From assembly GCA_965242735.1 (NCBI GenBank), contig OZ251497.1:1612001-1676000 (forward strand): a stretch of DNA of 64,000 bases, in the 5' to 3' direction. Source of the stretch: G958295645 sp965242735. Its GTDB lineage: Bacteria > Gemmatimonadota > Gemmatimonadetes > Longimicrobiales > Gaopeijiaceae. The notes below the pieces were generated by a model that worked only from the letters and a program-made list of their open reading frames with translations, was not told the origin of the DNA and ran no database searches. Made by a program: the position numbers and the translations under genes. This document shows positions 25,324 through 34,378 of the stretch, in pieces. Each line of letters opens with the position of its first letter. Position 1 is the stretch's first letter.

Positions 25324-27210
25324 GTGGCCGAAGAACGAAGCCGAGTCCGACTCGGCGAACGCGCCGGATCGGGCCAAGGGCTGCCAATGGAGCGGGGCCG
25401 CGTCGGCCGCCTGCCTGCCGGTCCGGGCGTCTATCTGTTCCGGAGCGCGGCGGGCGAGATCCTCTACGTCGGCAAGGCCAAGCGCCTTCGAGCCCGCGTG
25501 CGGTCCTACTTGGGCTCCGGACTCGGCGTGAAGACCCGCGAGCTGGTTCGGCGCACGGAAACCGTCGAGACGTTCGTGGTGGCCTCGGAAGCGGAAGCGC
25601 TGATTCTCGAAGCCAATCTCGTCAAGGAGCACCAGCCTCGCTTCAACATCCATCTGCGCGACGACAAGAAGTACCCCTACATCAAGGTCACGGTCGGGGA
25701 GCGCTTTCCCCGCGCGTACCTGACCCGCCGCGTGCGCCGCGACGGAGCGCGCTACTTCGGACCGTTCGTGGCGGTGGGCCGTGTGCGGCTGGCCCTCGAA
25801 CTCCTCAAGAAGAGCTTGGGCGTGCGGTCGTGCCGCTACGACTTGCCTACCGAGATTCCGTTGCGCCCTTGCCTGGACTACGACATCGGCAGGTGCCACG
25901 CGCCCTGTGCAGGCAAGCAGGACGAGGACGCCTACCGGAGCATGATCGACGACCTCGTGCGCGTCCTGGAAGGCGATGTCGCAAAGATTCAGACAAAGGT
26001 TGAATTCGACATGCGCAAGGCGGCTTCCAACATGGACTTCGAACGTGCCGCCCAACTCCGAGACGTGCTGGCCGGCCTGAACGGCATCGCGGGCCGGCAA
26101 CGCGTGCACGCGCCCGCCGGGGGCGACCGGGACGTCGTGGGGCTCGCCAGGGACGGCGCGCGCGCCGTGGCGGTCAGGCATCGAATCCGCAACGGCGCGC
26201 TCACGGGCCAAGACGCGCGCTTCCTGAACGGGGAGGCCGACGGCGCCGACGAGGGGCTGATCGCGCGTTTCGTCTCGCACGCCTATCTGGCCGACGGCGC
26301 CGTCGCCACGGACGACCTGCCGCGAGAGGTGCTCGTCCCCGCCGCGTTTCCCGACATGGACCTGCTCGGCCAGGTGCTGTCCGGCAAGGCCGGCCGGCGA
26401 GTGCGGGTCCGCGTTCCCTTGCGGGGCGCCGGGGCCGCTCTCGTGCGCTTGGCGGTGGCCAACGCCCGCAACGCCTTGGAAGACGCGGCTCGCGGAGGCG
26501 CCGCGCCCCCGGCTCGTGCGGGCGAGACCTTGTACGAGCTGCAGGACTACCTGGGGCTCAAGGTCGTGCCCCGGCTGCTGGCCTGCCTCGACGTCTCCCA
26601 CACGCAGGGCGCCGAGACGGTCGCGGGCGTGGCGACGCTCAAGAACGGAGAGCCGTGGCGGGCCGGATACCGGCGAATGAGGATACGCCAAGGGCGGGCC
26701 GGGGACGACTACCGGTCCATGGCCGAGGCCGTGGGACGCTACTTGGAACATGCGATCCGGAAGGGCGCCCGGCTTCCCGACCTCGTCTTGGTGGACGGGG
26801 GGAAGGGCCAGCTGGGCGCGGCGCGGGCCGCCGTGGCGGAAGCCGGCGCGACCGGCGTGGCGTTGGCCGCCATCGCCAAGAAGGAGGAGATCGCCTACGT
26901 CCCCGGCCGCGGCGCGGGCATCCGCATTCCGCCGACGGCCCCGTCGCTCTACGTCCTTCAGCGGGCCAGGGACGAGGCGCACCGCATCGCGGTCGGATAC
27001 AATCGGAAGCTGCGTTCCCGGCGCACGCTGCGCTCGCGGCTCTCGGAGATTCCAGGCGTCGGCCCCAAGCGCCAGCAGGCCTTGCTGTCCCGGTTCGGAT
27101 CGGTGCGGGGCGTCCGAGACGCCACGCCCCAAGAGATTGCCCGCATCCCCGGGTTCAGCGAAGCCGCCGGCGTGCGCATCCTCTCCTTCCTCGACGGCTC
27201 GCCGCCCTGA
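25324..27210 (+). CDS. uvrC: UvrABC excinuclease subunit C
   Basis: Makes both incisions in nucleotide excision repair. It is 628 residues: GIY-YIG nuclease domain (GVYLFRSAAGEILYVGKAK, about residues 35-55), cysteine cluster region (CRYD, CLDYDIGRCHAPC), UVR motif for UvrB (about 225-260), RNase H-like nuclease domain with CLDVSHTQG and LVLVDGGKGQLG, and a C-terminal helix-hairpin-helix pair (IPGVGPKRQQALL). The GTG at 25324 follows murJ directly; about 22 residues precede the usual start, so the later ATG at 25387 is possible. Confidence 0.95.
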   Translation: MAEERSRVRLGERAGSGQGLPMERGRVGRLPAGPGVYLFRSAAGEILYVGKAKRLRARVRSYLGSGLGVKTRELVRRTETVETFVVASEAEALILEANLVKEHQPRFNIHLRDDKKYPYIKVTVGERFPRAYLTRRVRRDGARYFGPFVAVGRVRLALELLKKSLGVRSCRYDLPTEIPLRPCLDYDIGRCHAPCAGKQDEDAYRSMIDDLVRVLEGDVAKIQTKVEFDMRKAASNMDFERAAQLRDVLAGLNGIAGRQRVHAPAGGDRDVVGLARDGARAVAVRHRIRNGALTGQDARFLNGEADGADEGLIARFVSHAYLADGAVATDDLPREVLVPAAFPDMDLLGQVLSGKAGRRVRVRVPLRGAGAALVRLAVANARNALEDAARGGAAPPARAGETLYELQDYLGLKVVPRLLACLDVSHTQGAETVAGVATLKNGEPWRAGYRRMRIRQGRAGDDYRSMAEAVGRYLEHAIRKGARLPDLVLVDGGKGQLGAARAAVAEAGATGVALAAIAKKEEIAYVPGRGAGIRIPPTAPSLYVLQRARDEAHRIAVGYNRKLRSRRTLRSRLSEIPGVGPKRQQALLSRFGSVRGVRDATPQEIARIPGFSEAAGVRILSFLDGSPP

Positions 27211-27455
27211 GCCGGCGGCCCGCGACGGCCAGGCCCTTGCGGGCAGCGCGACGTGGCGCGCCCTGCCCGGGTCGTCCTGCGCCGCGGCCCCTCCGCGTGC
27301 CCACGCCCAACTCGTCGCCCGTGCGCCGGAGGGCTTTGCGGCGCGGCCCGCTGGCCAGTATGTTTCTGGTTGGCATTTCGGCGTGGCGCTGCCGGCAGGG
27401 GTCTTGCCAGCCGGGCGGGCGCTCGAACCCCAAGGAAAATCAGGAGGATGACGGA

Positions 27456-28868
27456 GTGAACAGGGCTCGGATCGGCTTGATTGCGGTGGTTGCGAGTGGA
27501 CTGGCGGCGGCGGGATGCGCGTCCGGCTCGGGCGGAGGAGGCGGAGGCGGCGGCGAAATGGCTGGATTCGCGCCGAGCGACAACACGCACACGCGCACCG
27601 CGCAGTTTGCGCTGTTGCAGGCCGGCAGCGCCGAAGACGGCGGCGAAGCGCGCTACCGGGAGGCCTTGGCGGCGGCCTTGACTTCGATCGCCCAGGAGGC
27701 GACCAACCCGATGGGCTACATGCTGGCGGGCCAGGCCCAGGTCGGGCTCGCCGACTACCTGGCCGCCGACACGTTGTTCGACGAGGCGCTCGAACTGTAT
27801 CCGGCCTATGCCGAGGACATCCGCATCGAGCGCGAGAGCGCCTGGATCACGATCTTCAACGCCGCCCTCGCCCCCATCGACGCCGGCGACTACGCCGAGG
27901 GCATTCGCATGCTCGAAGAGGCCGAAGTTCTCTACACGAAGCAGCGTCCCGAGGCCCTGATGAACCTCGGCCTGGCATACGACAGGACCGGAGAGCCGGA
28001 GAAGGCCGTCGACGCTTACGGGGCGGCGCTCGAGATCATCCGCAATCCCCGTGCCGAGGGCATGGACAGCGCGATGGTCGCGAGCTGGGCCGAGCGGGAG
28101 GCGGGCGTCTCCTTCAACCTGGCCCAACTGCTGAGCCGAACGGAGCGCTACGACGAAGCCATCGTCGAGTACGAGACCTACTTGGCGAACCATCCGGGCG
28201 ACATCACGGCCGTTTCGAGCATGGCGTCCGTGCTGGCCATGTCCGGCATGCCCGACTCCGCTCAGGCGGTCTACGACGGCCTGATGGCCGACGCGGACCA
28301 GCTCGGCATGCGGGAGCTCATGAACGTGGGCGTCGGTCTGTACAGGGCCGAATCGTACGAGAACGCGGCCAACGCGTTTCGCAGGGTGACGGAAGTCGCG
28401 CCCGACAATCGCGACGCCGTCTCCAACCTCGCCCAGTCTCTCTCGGACCTCGAGGCGTGGGACGAACTCCTGGAAGTCGGCGCCCGCCTGATCGAGCTGG
28501 ACGCCTTCAACTCCTACAGCTACCGGCTCTACGCGCAGGCGCTGGTCAACTCGGGCGACGAGCAGGAGGCCGTGCGTATCCTGGAGCAGGGCGAGGCGCT
28601 CGCCTTCGAGTTCAACATCGAAAACACGCGTCTGGAGCCGCGTTCCTCCGGCGGCGCGAGTTTGGCGGTCGAGCTGCTCAACAAGTCGCTCGAGCCGGGC
28701 ACGACGGTGGAAGTGCGTGTGCACTTCCTGGGCCTGGACGGGGCCAAGATCGGCGAAGTCGACGTTCGGGCCATCGCGCCCGACGCTGGAGTCGCGACGG
28801 TCTTCCAGGCCGACCTGACGAGCGGGGAAGCCGTCTTGGGATACTACCTGGAGGTGCTGAGCTACTGA
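27456..28868 (+). CDS. TPR-repeat lipoprotein
   Basis: 470 residues starting at GTG 27456, 8 bases after a perfect AGGAGG (27442-27447). A lipoprotein signal peptide has lipobox LAAAGC at about residues 17-22. A glycine run follows, then about eight TPR-like helices (for example YAEGIRMLEEAEVLY and PEALMNLGLAYDRTGEPEKAV). The C-terminal 90 residues form a beta-rich domain (VEVRVHFLGLDGAKIGEV). Role unknown; an envelope scaffold is likely. The 245-base gap upstream holds no gene; a TATGTT at 27359 could be part of a promoter. Confidence 0.8.
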   Translation: MNRARIGLIAVVASGLAAAGCASGSGGGGGGGGEMAGFAPSDNTHTRTAQFALLQAGSAEDGGEARYREALAAALTSIAQEATNPMGYMLAGQAQVGLADYLAADTLFDEALELYPAYAEDIRIERESAWITIFNAALAPIDAGDYAEGIRMLEEAEVLYTKQRPEALMNLGLAYDRTGEPEKAVDAYGAALEIIRNPRAEGMDSAMVASWAEREAGVSFNLAQLLSRTERYDEAIVEYETYLANHPGDITAVSSMASVLAMSGMPDSAQAVYDGLMADADQLGMRELMNVGVGLYRAESYENAANAFRRVTEVAPDNRDAVSNLAQSLSDLEAWDELLEVGARLIELDAFNSYSYRLYAQALVNSGDEQEAVRILEQGEALAFEFNIENTRLEPRSSGGASLAVELLNKSLEPGTTVEVRVHFLGLDGAKIGEVDVRAIAPDAGVATVFQADLTSGEAVLGYYLEVLSY

Positions 28869-28884
28869 CTGCAAACGCCAGCCA

Positions 28885-28957
28885 GCGGGAGTAGCTCAGT
28901 TGGCAGAGCATCAGCTTCCCAAGCTGAGGGTCGCGGGTTCGAGTCCCGTCTCCCGCT
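28885..28957 (+). tRNA. tRNA-Gly, anticodon CCC
   Basis: A 73-base cloverleaf. The acceptor stem GCGGGAG pairs with CTCCCGC and the D-arm starts AGCTCAGTTGG. The anticodon stem TCAGC/GCTGA encloses the loop TTCCCAA (anticodon CCC), and the T-arm is GCGGGTTCGAGTCCCGT. The discriminator base is T and CCA is not encoded. It lies 16 bases after the TPR lipoprotein gene. Confidence 0.95.
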
Positions 28958-28964
28958 CTTTGCT

Positions 28965-28996
28965 CCGGACGCCGCCGCATGCGGTCGGCGGCCCGG
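28965..28996 (+). terminator. Strong GC hairpin after tRNA-Gly
   Basis: CCGG-AC-GCCGCC, a 10-base loop, then GGCGGC-CCGG. It sits 7 bases after the tRNA and could terminate or help process the transcript. No T-run follows, so Rho-independent termination is not certain. Confidence 0.35.
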
Positions 28997-29031
28997 ACGC
29001 GCGGCCCCCGCGTCTTGCCAGGACATTCGCC

Positions 29032-29907
29032 ATGCACAGAACCCTTCTCTCGGCCGTCGCTTCTTGGGTCGTCCTGTCGGTCGCGCCCGCGTCGGCGCAG
29101 ACGCCCGCCCCCGACCTCATGACGCGCGTCCAGGCCGCCCGGAATTCCGCGGACCTCGGCGTCCTGATGAGCGGAGCGGCGGCGGCCCGGCGGCTCGGCG
29201 ACTTCGAGGTGGCGGCTCAGCTGCTCCGCCAAGCCGACGACGCGCTCGATGCGGTCAAGGGCATCTGGATTCGAGAGCACGTCTTCCAAGCGCTGGCGTC
29301 CGGCGGCGGCGTCAACGGGATGCGCAGAGCGTTGCGCCAGGCGCAGCAGCAGGCACATCTGACCCCCGTCCAGCTCGCGGGCGTGATCAACACGTTCCCG
29401 GCGTTGCTTCAGGGCGGCGAATTCGACGAACTCGTCGCGGAGCTCTCGGCGGATCACGCCGATCCCGGCTATCACTGCGAATGCTTGGCCGTGAAGGCCT
29501 GGATGCACCGCGTGGCCGGCCGGGACCACGAATCGCGCGTGCTGTGGGGACGGCTCGTGGCGGCGTGGGACCGCAATCCATTGGCGTTCGACTCCGAAGA
29601 CCAGCAAGCCGACTGGCAGGCGCGCTATGCGCGCAATCTCGCGAGGGCAGGCCGGATGGCCGACGCTCGGGCCGCGCTGGAGAAGGCGATGTCCATGCCC
29701 GTCAGCGCCGAAGCGCGCCCGGCCGTCCAGCGCCGGTGGGCGCAGACCTACGCCGAGCTGGGCGACGTGGACCGCGCCGTGGGCCTGCTGGAGCCTCTGA
29801 TCGCCAGTTCAACGCTGGTGACCGTCAACAGTCTCTCCACGCGCTTCACCTGGGACAACGTCCGCGACGAGCCCGCGTTCCAGGAGATGCTGGCGCGAAA
29901 CCGCTAG
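29032..29907 (+). CDS. Exported TPR-like protein
   Basis: 291 residues from ATG 29032. A Sec signal peptide (TLLSAVASWVVLSVAPASAQT, cut near residue 24) is followed by helical repeats with TPR-like spacing, such as DFEVAAQLLRQADDALDAV and GDVDRAVGLLEPLIA. The C-terminus FTWDNVRDEPAFQEMLAR resembles the ending of TPR arrays attached to Gemmatimonadota kinases and cyclases, as I recall them. No catalytic domain is present. Function unknown; periplasmic. Confidence 0.7.
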   Translation: MHRTLLSAVASWVVLSVAPASAQTPAPDLMTRVQAARNSADLGVLMSGAAAARRLGDFEVAAQLLRQADDALDAVKGIWIREHVFQALASGGGVNGMRRALRQAQQQAHLTPVQLAGVINTFPALLQGGEFDELVAELSADHADPGYHCECLAVKAWMHRVAGRDHESRVLWGRLVAAWDRNPLAFDSEDQQADWQARYARNLARAGRMADARAALEKAMSMPVSAEARPAVQRRWAQTYAELGDVDRAVGLLEPLIASSTLVTVNSLSTRFTWDNVRDEPAFQEMLARNR

Positions 29908-29970
29908 TTTCGGCTCCGGGGCCCGCCAGCGGGGCTCGGACGCCGCCGGCCCAGCGCGAGGGAATCGTTC

Positions 29971-31254
29971 GTGGTGCGAATCGCCGAAATCGCTGCCGGC
30001 TCCCTGGGAGAGGCCCTGCAGTTGCAGATTGGCACGCGCATCCTCAGCGTCAACGGCGAGCGCGTGCGCGACTCGCTGGACTTCGCGTTTCGCACGGCCG
30101 ACAGCCGGCTGGAAATCAAGACGGTCGGCCCGGACGGCGACGTGGTCGTCCACGACGTGGAGCGCGACCTGGACGAGCCGCTCGGGATCGTGCCCGATCG
30201 AGACGTGGTGCGCGAGTGCGCCAACGCCTGCGTCTTCTGCTTCATCGACGGCAACCCTCCGGACGCGCGCGCGCCGTTGTGGCTGCGCGACGACGACTTC
30301 CGCCTGTCGTTCACCTACGGTAGCTACGTGACGCTGACCAACCTGGGCCCGCGGGGACTGCAACGCTTGGTGGACCAGCGGATATCGCCCCTGTACGTCA
30401 GCGTGCATGCGACGGATCCGGCCATCCGCAACCGCCTGCTGGGCAACGACCGAGCGGCGCCCGTGCTCGACCAGCTGCGCCTGCTGCTGGCCGGCGGCGT
30501 CGAAGTGCACGCCCAAGTCGTCCTCTGTCCGGGATGGAACGACGGCGCGGAGCTGGATCGCACCATCCGGGAACTCTACGCGCTGGGCGGCGGCGTGCTC
30601 ACGTTGTCGGTCGTCCCCGTGGGCCTGACGCGCCACAACGTCGGCCGCCCGGTGCGTCTCCTGACGGCCGCCGAGGCGGCGCAGGCCCTGGCCCAAGTCG
30701 GCGAGGCCCGCAAGCGAGCGCGGCGCGAGCGCGGCGGCGCTTGGTGCTATGCGGCGGACGAAATGTTCCTGATCGCCGGCCGGGAGCCGCCGGCCCTCGG
30801 CTACTACGACGACGCGGACTTGGCCGAGAACGGGGTGGGAGCGCTGCGGATCTTCCTGGACGACTTCGACGCGCGAAGGGGCGCGTTGCGGCCCCTGGCC
30901 GGCGTGGACCGCGTGCGGATCGCGACCGGCGGCTCGATGGCGCCCTTCATGAAGCGGGTCGCGGGGACGGCAGGGAAGGCGGTCGCGGCCGAAGTCGAGG
31001 TCGTGACCGTGACGAACCGGTACTTCGGACCCACGGTCACCGTCGCCGGACTGCTGGGCGGGCGCGACCTGCTGGACGCCTTCGGGCCTGCGCCCCCGCA
31101 GGAGGGGGACTTGGTCCTGCTGCCCGCCGGGGCCTTGAACGCGGACGACCTCTTCATCGACGGGCTGCCGCTGGCGGAAGCGGAGCGGAGGCTGGCGCCG
31201 GCGCGCGTGCGGACCGGCGCCACGCTCGTCGACGCCATGCTGCGGGGGCCGTGA
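29971..31254 (+). CDS. DUF512 protein with PDZ-like and radical-SAM-like domains
   Basis: 427 residues from GTG 29971 (GTG 29974 possible). An N-terminal PDZ-like segment (residues 1-60, ILSVNGERVRDSLDFAF) precedes a radical-SAM-type cysteine motif C-ANA-C-VF-C at about residues 84-91. A barrel-like region and the C-terminal DUF512 domain follow. The family is common next to der in Firmicutes and elsewhere, and its function is not established. An iron-sulfur cluster enzyme is likely from the CxxxCxxC spacing. Its last four bases overlap der. Confidence 0.85.
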   Translation: MVRIAEIAAGSLGEALQLQIGTRILSVNGERVRDSLDFAFRTADSRLEIKTVGPDGDVVVHDVERDLDEPLGIVPDRDVVRECANACVFCFIDGNPPDARAPLWLRDDDFRLSFTYGSYVTLTNLGPRGLQRLVDQRISPLYVSVHATDPAIRNRLLGNDRAAPVLDQLRLLLAGGVEVHAQVVLCPGWNDGAELDRTIRELYALGGGVLTLSVVPVGLTRHNVGRPVRLLTAAEAAQALAQVGEARKRARRERGGAWCYAADEMFLIAGREPPALGYYDDADLAENGVGALRIFLDDFDARRGALRPLAGVDRVRIATGGSMAPFMKRVAGTAGKAVAAEVEVVTVTNRYFGPTVTVAGLLGGRDLLDAFGPAPPQEGDLVLLPAGALNADDLFIDGLPLAEAERRLAPARVRTGATLVDAMLRGP

Positions 31255-32579
31255 GCCTTCCGGTCGTGGCCGTCGTGGGGCGGCCCAACGTGGGCAAGTC
31301 CACGTTCTTCAACCGGGCCGTGGGACGCCGCGCCGCGATCGTCGACGACGCGGCCGGCGTCACGCGCGACCGCCACTTCGCCGAGGCGGAATGGTCGGGG
31401 CGGGGGTTCATGGTGGTCGACACGGGCGGCGTCGTCCCGCACTCGGCCCGGGAGATGGACCGCCGGATTCGCGCGCAAGCCATGATTGCGATCGGCGAGG
31501 CGGACGCGGTCGTGTTCCTGGTCGACGCGAAGGTGGGCGTGCACGCGCTCGACGAGCATCTGGCCGCCGTCCTGCGCCGCGCGGGAAAGCCGGTCGCGCT
31601 GGTGGCCAACAAGATGGACGACCTCCCCGGCGGGCAGGCCCACCTGGACTTCTGGGCGCTCGGGATGGGCGAGCCCCACCCGGTCAGCGCCATGTCGGGC
31701 CGGGGCTTCGGCGATCTGTTCGATGCGCTGCTGGCGCGCCTGCCCGCCGAGACGACCCCGCAAGCGCCCCGGGGCGTGCGCGTGGCCGTGATCGGCAAGC
31801 CCAACGCGGGCAAGTCGTCGTTCGTCAACAAGCTCTTCGGCGACGAGCGCATGGTGGTGAGCGAAGAAGCCGGCACCACGCGCGACCCGGTGGATCTCCG
31901 CCTCAGGCACCACGGCCGCACCATGACGTTCGTGGACACGGCCGGGCTCCGGCGGCATGCCCGCATCCGCGACTCGGTGGAATACTACGCGAACCTGCGG
32001 ACGGCCAGGGTGGTCGGCGACGCCGACGTCTGCCTAGTGACCATCGACGCCGTCGAGGGACTGCATGCCCAGGACGTCAAGGTGGCCCGCACGGCATGGG
32101 ACGCGGGCTGCGGGGTCGTCGTGGTCTGCAACAAGTGGGACCTGGTCGCCAAGAACACGCGAACCGCCGGGGACTTCGAGACCGCCGTGCGCGCGCGAGC
32201 GCCGTTCCTGGACGACGCGCCGTTCCTCTTCGCTTCGGCGGTCACCGGTCTGCGGGTCCGCAAGGCGTTGGATCTGGGCTTGGCCGTGGCGGACCGGCGG
32301 CGCAGGCGCATCGAGACGCCGGCCGCCAACGAAGCGCTCCAGGACTTGACGGCGCGCCGCCCGCCCCCTCACGCCAGAGGGCGTCCCATCAAGCTGAAGT
32401 ACGCCACGCAAGCGGCCACGGCGCCTCCGACGTTCATCGTCTTCGCGAACTTCCCGAAGGAGGTGCCGACCGCGTACCGGCGCTACTTGGTCAACGGACT
32501 GCGCGAGCGGTGGGACTTCGCGGGCGTGCCCGTGCGGCTCCGGCTTCGCAAGAGCGGCGCCGAGCGAGCGCGCTCATGA
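31251..32579 (+). CDS. der: GTPase Der (EngA), ribosome biogenesis
   Basis: Two tandem GTPase domains for 50S assembly, 442 residues. The first P-loop is GRPNVGKST (about residue 10) and the second GKPNAGKSS (about 183). G3 motifs are DTGG and DTAG; G4 motifs are NKMD and NKWD. The C-terminal KH-like domain ends NGLRERWDFAGVPVRLRLRK, the usual family ending. GTG start in a GTGA overlap; the stop overlaps the plsY ATG (ATGA). Confidence 0.96.
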   Translation: MSLPVVAVVGRPNVGKSTFFNRAVGRRAAIVDDAAGVTRDRHFAEAEWSGRGFMVVDTGGVVPHSAREMDRRIRAQAMIAIGEADAVVFLVDAKVGVHALDEHLAAVLRRAGKPVALVANKMDDLPGGQAHLDFWALGMGEPHPVSAMSGRGFGDLFDALLARLPAETTPQAPRGVRVAVIGKPNAGKSSFVNKLFGDERMVVSEEAGTTRDPVDLRLRHHGRTMTFVDTAGLRRHARIRDSVEYYANLRTARVVGDADVCLVTIDAVEGLHAQDVKVARTAWDAGCGVVVVCNKWDLVAKNTRTAGDFETAVRARAPFLDDAPFLFASAVTGLRVRKALDLGLAVADRRRRRIETPAANEALQDLTARRPPPHARGRPIKLKYATQAATAPPTFIVFANFPKEVPTAYRRYLVNGLRERWDFAGVPVRLRLRKSGAERARS

Positions 32580-34378
32580 CCGCCGCGGCGCTCTTGGCGG
32601 TTGCCGCCTATGTGGTCGGCGCCACGCCGACGGCGCATTGGATCGGGCGGGCCGCGTACCGGGTGGACCTGCGCGCCCGCGGAAGCGGCAATCTGGGCGC
32701 GACCAACGTCTTTCGCGTCTTGGGCTGGCGGGCCGGCGTGCCCGTGATCGTCGCCGACGTCCTGAAGGGATTCGCGCCGGCGTACTTCTTCCCCCGCCTG
32801 GACGGCTTGCCCTCCGCGGACTGGGCCGTGCTCTACGGCGCGGCGGCCGTCTTGGGTCACGTGTTCTCGTTTTGGGTGGGGTTCCGGGGAGGCAAGGGGG
32901 TGGCGACCGGGGCGGGCGTCGTCGGGGCCCTGTCCCCGCCGGTCCTCGTCGTCGGGGCGGTCGCTTGGGGAATGGCTCTCTTCCTGACGCGCTACGTCTC
33001 GCTCGCTTCGGTCTCCGCGGCGTCCGTGGCCGCCCTGTCGTCCTGGCTCGTCGCAGGCGAGGGGACGGCGCTTCGCGCCTTCCTGTTGGCGGTGGCCGTG
33101 TTCGTCGCGTGGTCGCACCGGAGCAACTTGGCGCGATTGCGGGCGGGCAAGGAGCCCAAGTTGGGGGCGCCGGGGTCGGAGGGAGCGGACCCTCGAACGC
33201 CGTACGTCACCACCGCGCCGAAGGAGCCCAAGTGGGGTGGGCCGGAGTCGGAGGGAGAGCAGGGAACCGGCGCCGCGAGGCCGTCTCCGGGCGGCGGACC
33301 GGCGCCGGACGGGCCCGTGGCGGTCGTGGGCGCCGGTTCGTGGGGCACGGCGCTGGCCGGCTTGCTCGCGAGTTCGCGCGACGTCCGCCTGTGGGTGCGC
33401 GAGCCGGAGGTCGTGGACTCGATCGAGGCGTCGGGCGAGAACGCCCTCTATCTGAAGGGAGTCCCTCTGGACCGAGAGCGAATCCGGCCGACGTCTTCGC
33501 TGGAGCAGGCGCTCTCGGGAGCGGCGGCGGTCGTCTGGGCGTGCCCCGTGCAACACTCCGCGGCCTTGCTGGAGCAGGCCGCGCCGTGGATCGAGGAGGA
33601 CGTGCTGGTGGTGTCGGGCTCCAAGGGCATCGAGGTTCGGACCAAGCGCCGGATGGCCGAAGTGTTCGCCGCGTTCCTGCCGCCGGAGCAGGCGAGGCGC
33701 TTTTGCGCGCTCTCGGGTCCCAGCTTCGCCTACGAGGTGGCGCGCGGCACGCCGACGGCGGTGGTGGTGGCGAGCCGAGACGAACCGGCGTGCTTGGCCG
33801 CGCAGTCCCTGTTTCAGACGGGTCGCTTTCGCGTCTACACGTCGCCCGACGTCGCCGGCGTGGAGCTGGCGGGCGCGCTCAAGAACGTGGTGGCCGTGGC
33901 TGCCGGCGTCGCGTCCGGACTGGGGCTGGGCCACAACGCTGTGGCCGCGCTGATCACCCGGGGGCTGGCGGAGACGAGCCGGCTCGGCAGGGCCCTGGAC
34001 GCCCAAGCCGCGACGTTCGCCGGGCTCGCGGGAATGGGGGACCTGGTCCTGACCTGCACCGGCGAGCGGAGCCGCAATCGAACGGTCGGAGTGGAACTAG
34101 GCAAAGGGCGTTCGATAAGCGACATTTTGCGCGGAGAGCGCACGGTGGCCGAAGGCGTGGCCACGGTGCGCGCGGTCGTGCAGCTTGCAGCTTCCGTGGG
34201 AGTCGAGATGCCGCTTTGCGTGGAGACCTACCGCATCGTGGTCGAGGGCGCCGATCCCAACGAGGCGCTGTCTCGGCTCATGACCCGGCAGCCCAAGCCC
34301 GAAAACCCGGAGCTGGCGTTCCTGCGCTGGCCGGACGGCGAACCCGTGCCCGGGCAAGCCGGGGAACAGGAGCGATGA
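32576..34378 (+). CDS. plsY-gpsA: Fused PlsY acyltransferase / GpsA glycerol-3-phosphate dehydrogenase
   Basis: One 600-residue frame with no stop. Residues 1 to about 197 are PlsY, the membrane enzyme that acylates glycerol-3-phosphate from acyl-phosphate: GSGNLGATNVFRVLG and GFRGGKGVATG, ending at the normal PlsY terminus AGKEPKLG. Residues about 198-246 are a polar linker containing a second copy of that terminus (KEPKWGGPESEG). Residues 247-600 are GpsA, which makes glycerol-3-phosphate: VAVVGAGSWGTALAGLLA, ALSGPSFAYEVARG, ELAGALKNVVAVAAG and GLGHNAVAALITRG. The two normally separate steps would be joined. An internal restart at GTG 33317 could also release GpsA. Confidence 0.9.
   Translation: MTAAALLAVAAYVVGATPTAHWIGRAAYRVDLRARGSGNLGATNVFRVLGWRAGVPVIVADVLKGFAPAYFFPRLDGLPSADWAVLYGAAAVLGHVFSFWVGFRGGKGVATGAGVVGALSPPVLVVGAVAWGMALFLTRYVSLASVSAASVAALSSWLVAGEGTALRAFLLAVAVFVAWSHRSNLARLRAGKEPKLGAPGSEGADPRTPYVTTAPKEPKWGGPESEGEQGTGAARPSPGGGPAPDGPVAVVGAGSWGTALAGLLASSRDVRLWVREPEVVDSIEASGENALYLKGVPLDRERIRPTSSLEQALSGAAAVVWACPVQHSAALLEQAAPWIEEDVLVVSGSKGIEVRTKRRMAEVFAAFLPPEQARRFCALSGPSFAYEVARGTPTAVVVASRDEPACLAAQSLFQTGRFRVYTSPDVAGVELAGALKNVVAVAAGVASGLGLGHNAVAALITRGLAETSRLGRALDAQAATFAGLAGMGDLVLTCTGERSRNRTVGVELGKGRSISDILRGERTVAEGVATVRAVVQLAASVGVEMPLCVETYRIVVEGADPNEALSRLMTRQPKPENPELAFLRWPDGEPVPGQAGEQER
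33149..33259 (+). repeat. Two 39-bp direct repeats, 72 bp apart, at the PlsY/GpsA joint
   Basis: Copies at 33149-33187 and 33221-33259 encode KEPKLGAPGSEGA and KEPKWGGPESEGE. The first is the normal end of PlsY. The 72-bp period keeps the reading frame, so the duplicated gene end became the linker between the two enzymes. Confidence 0.85.
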
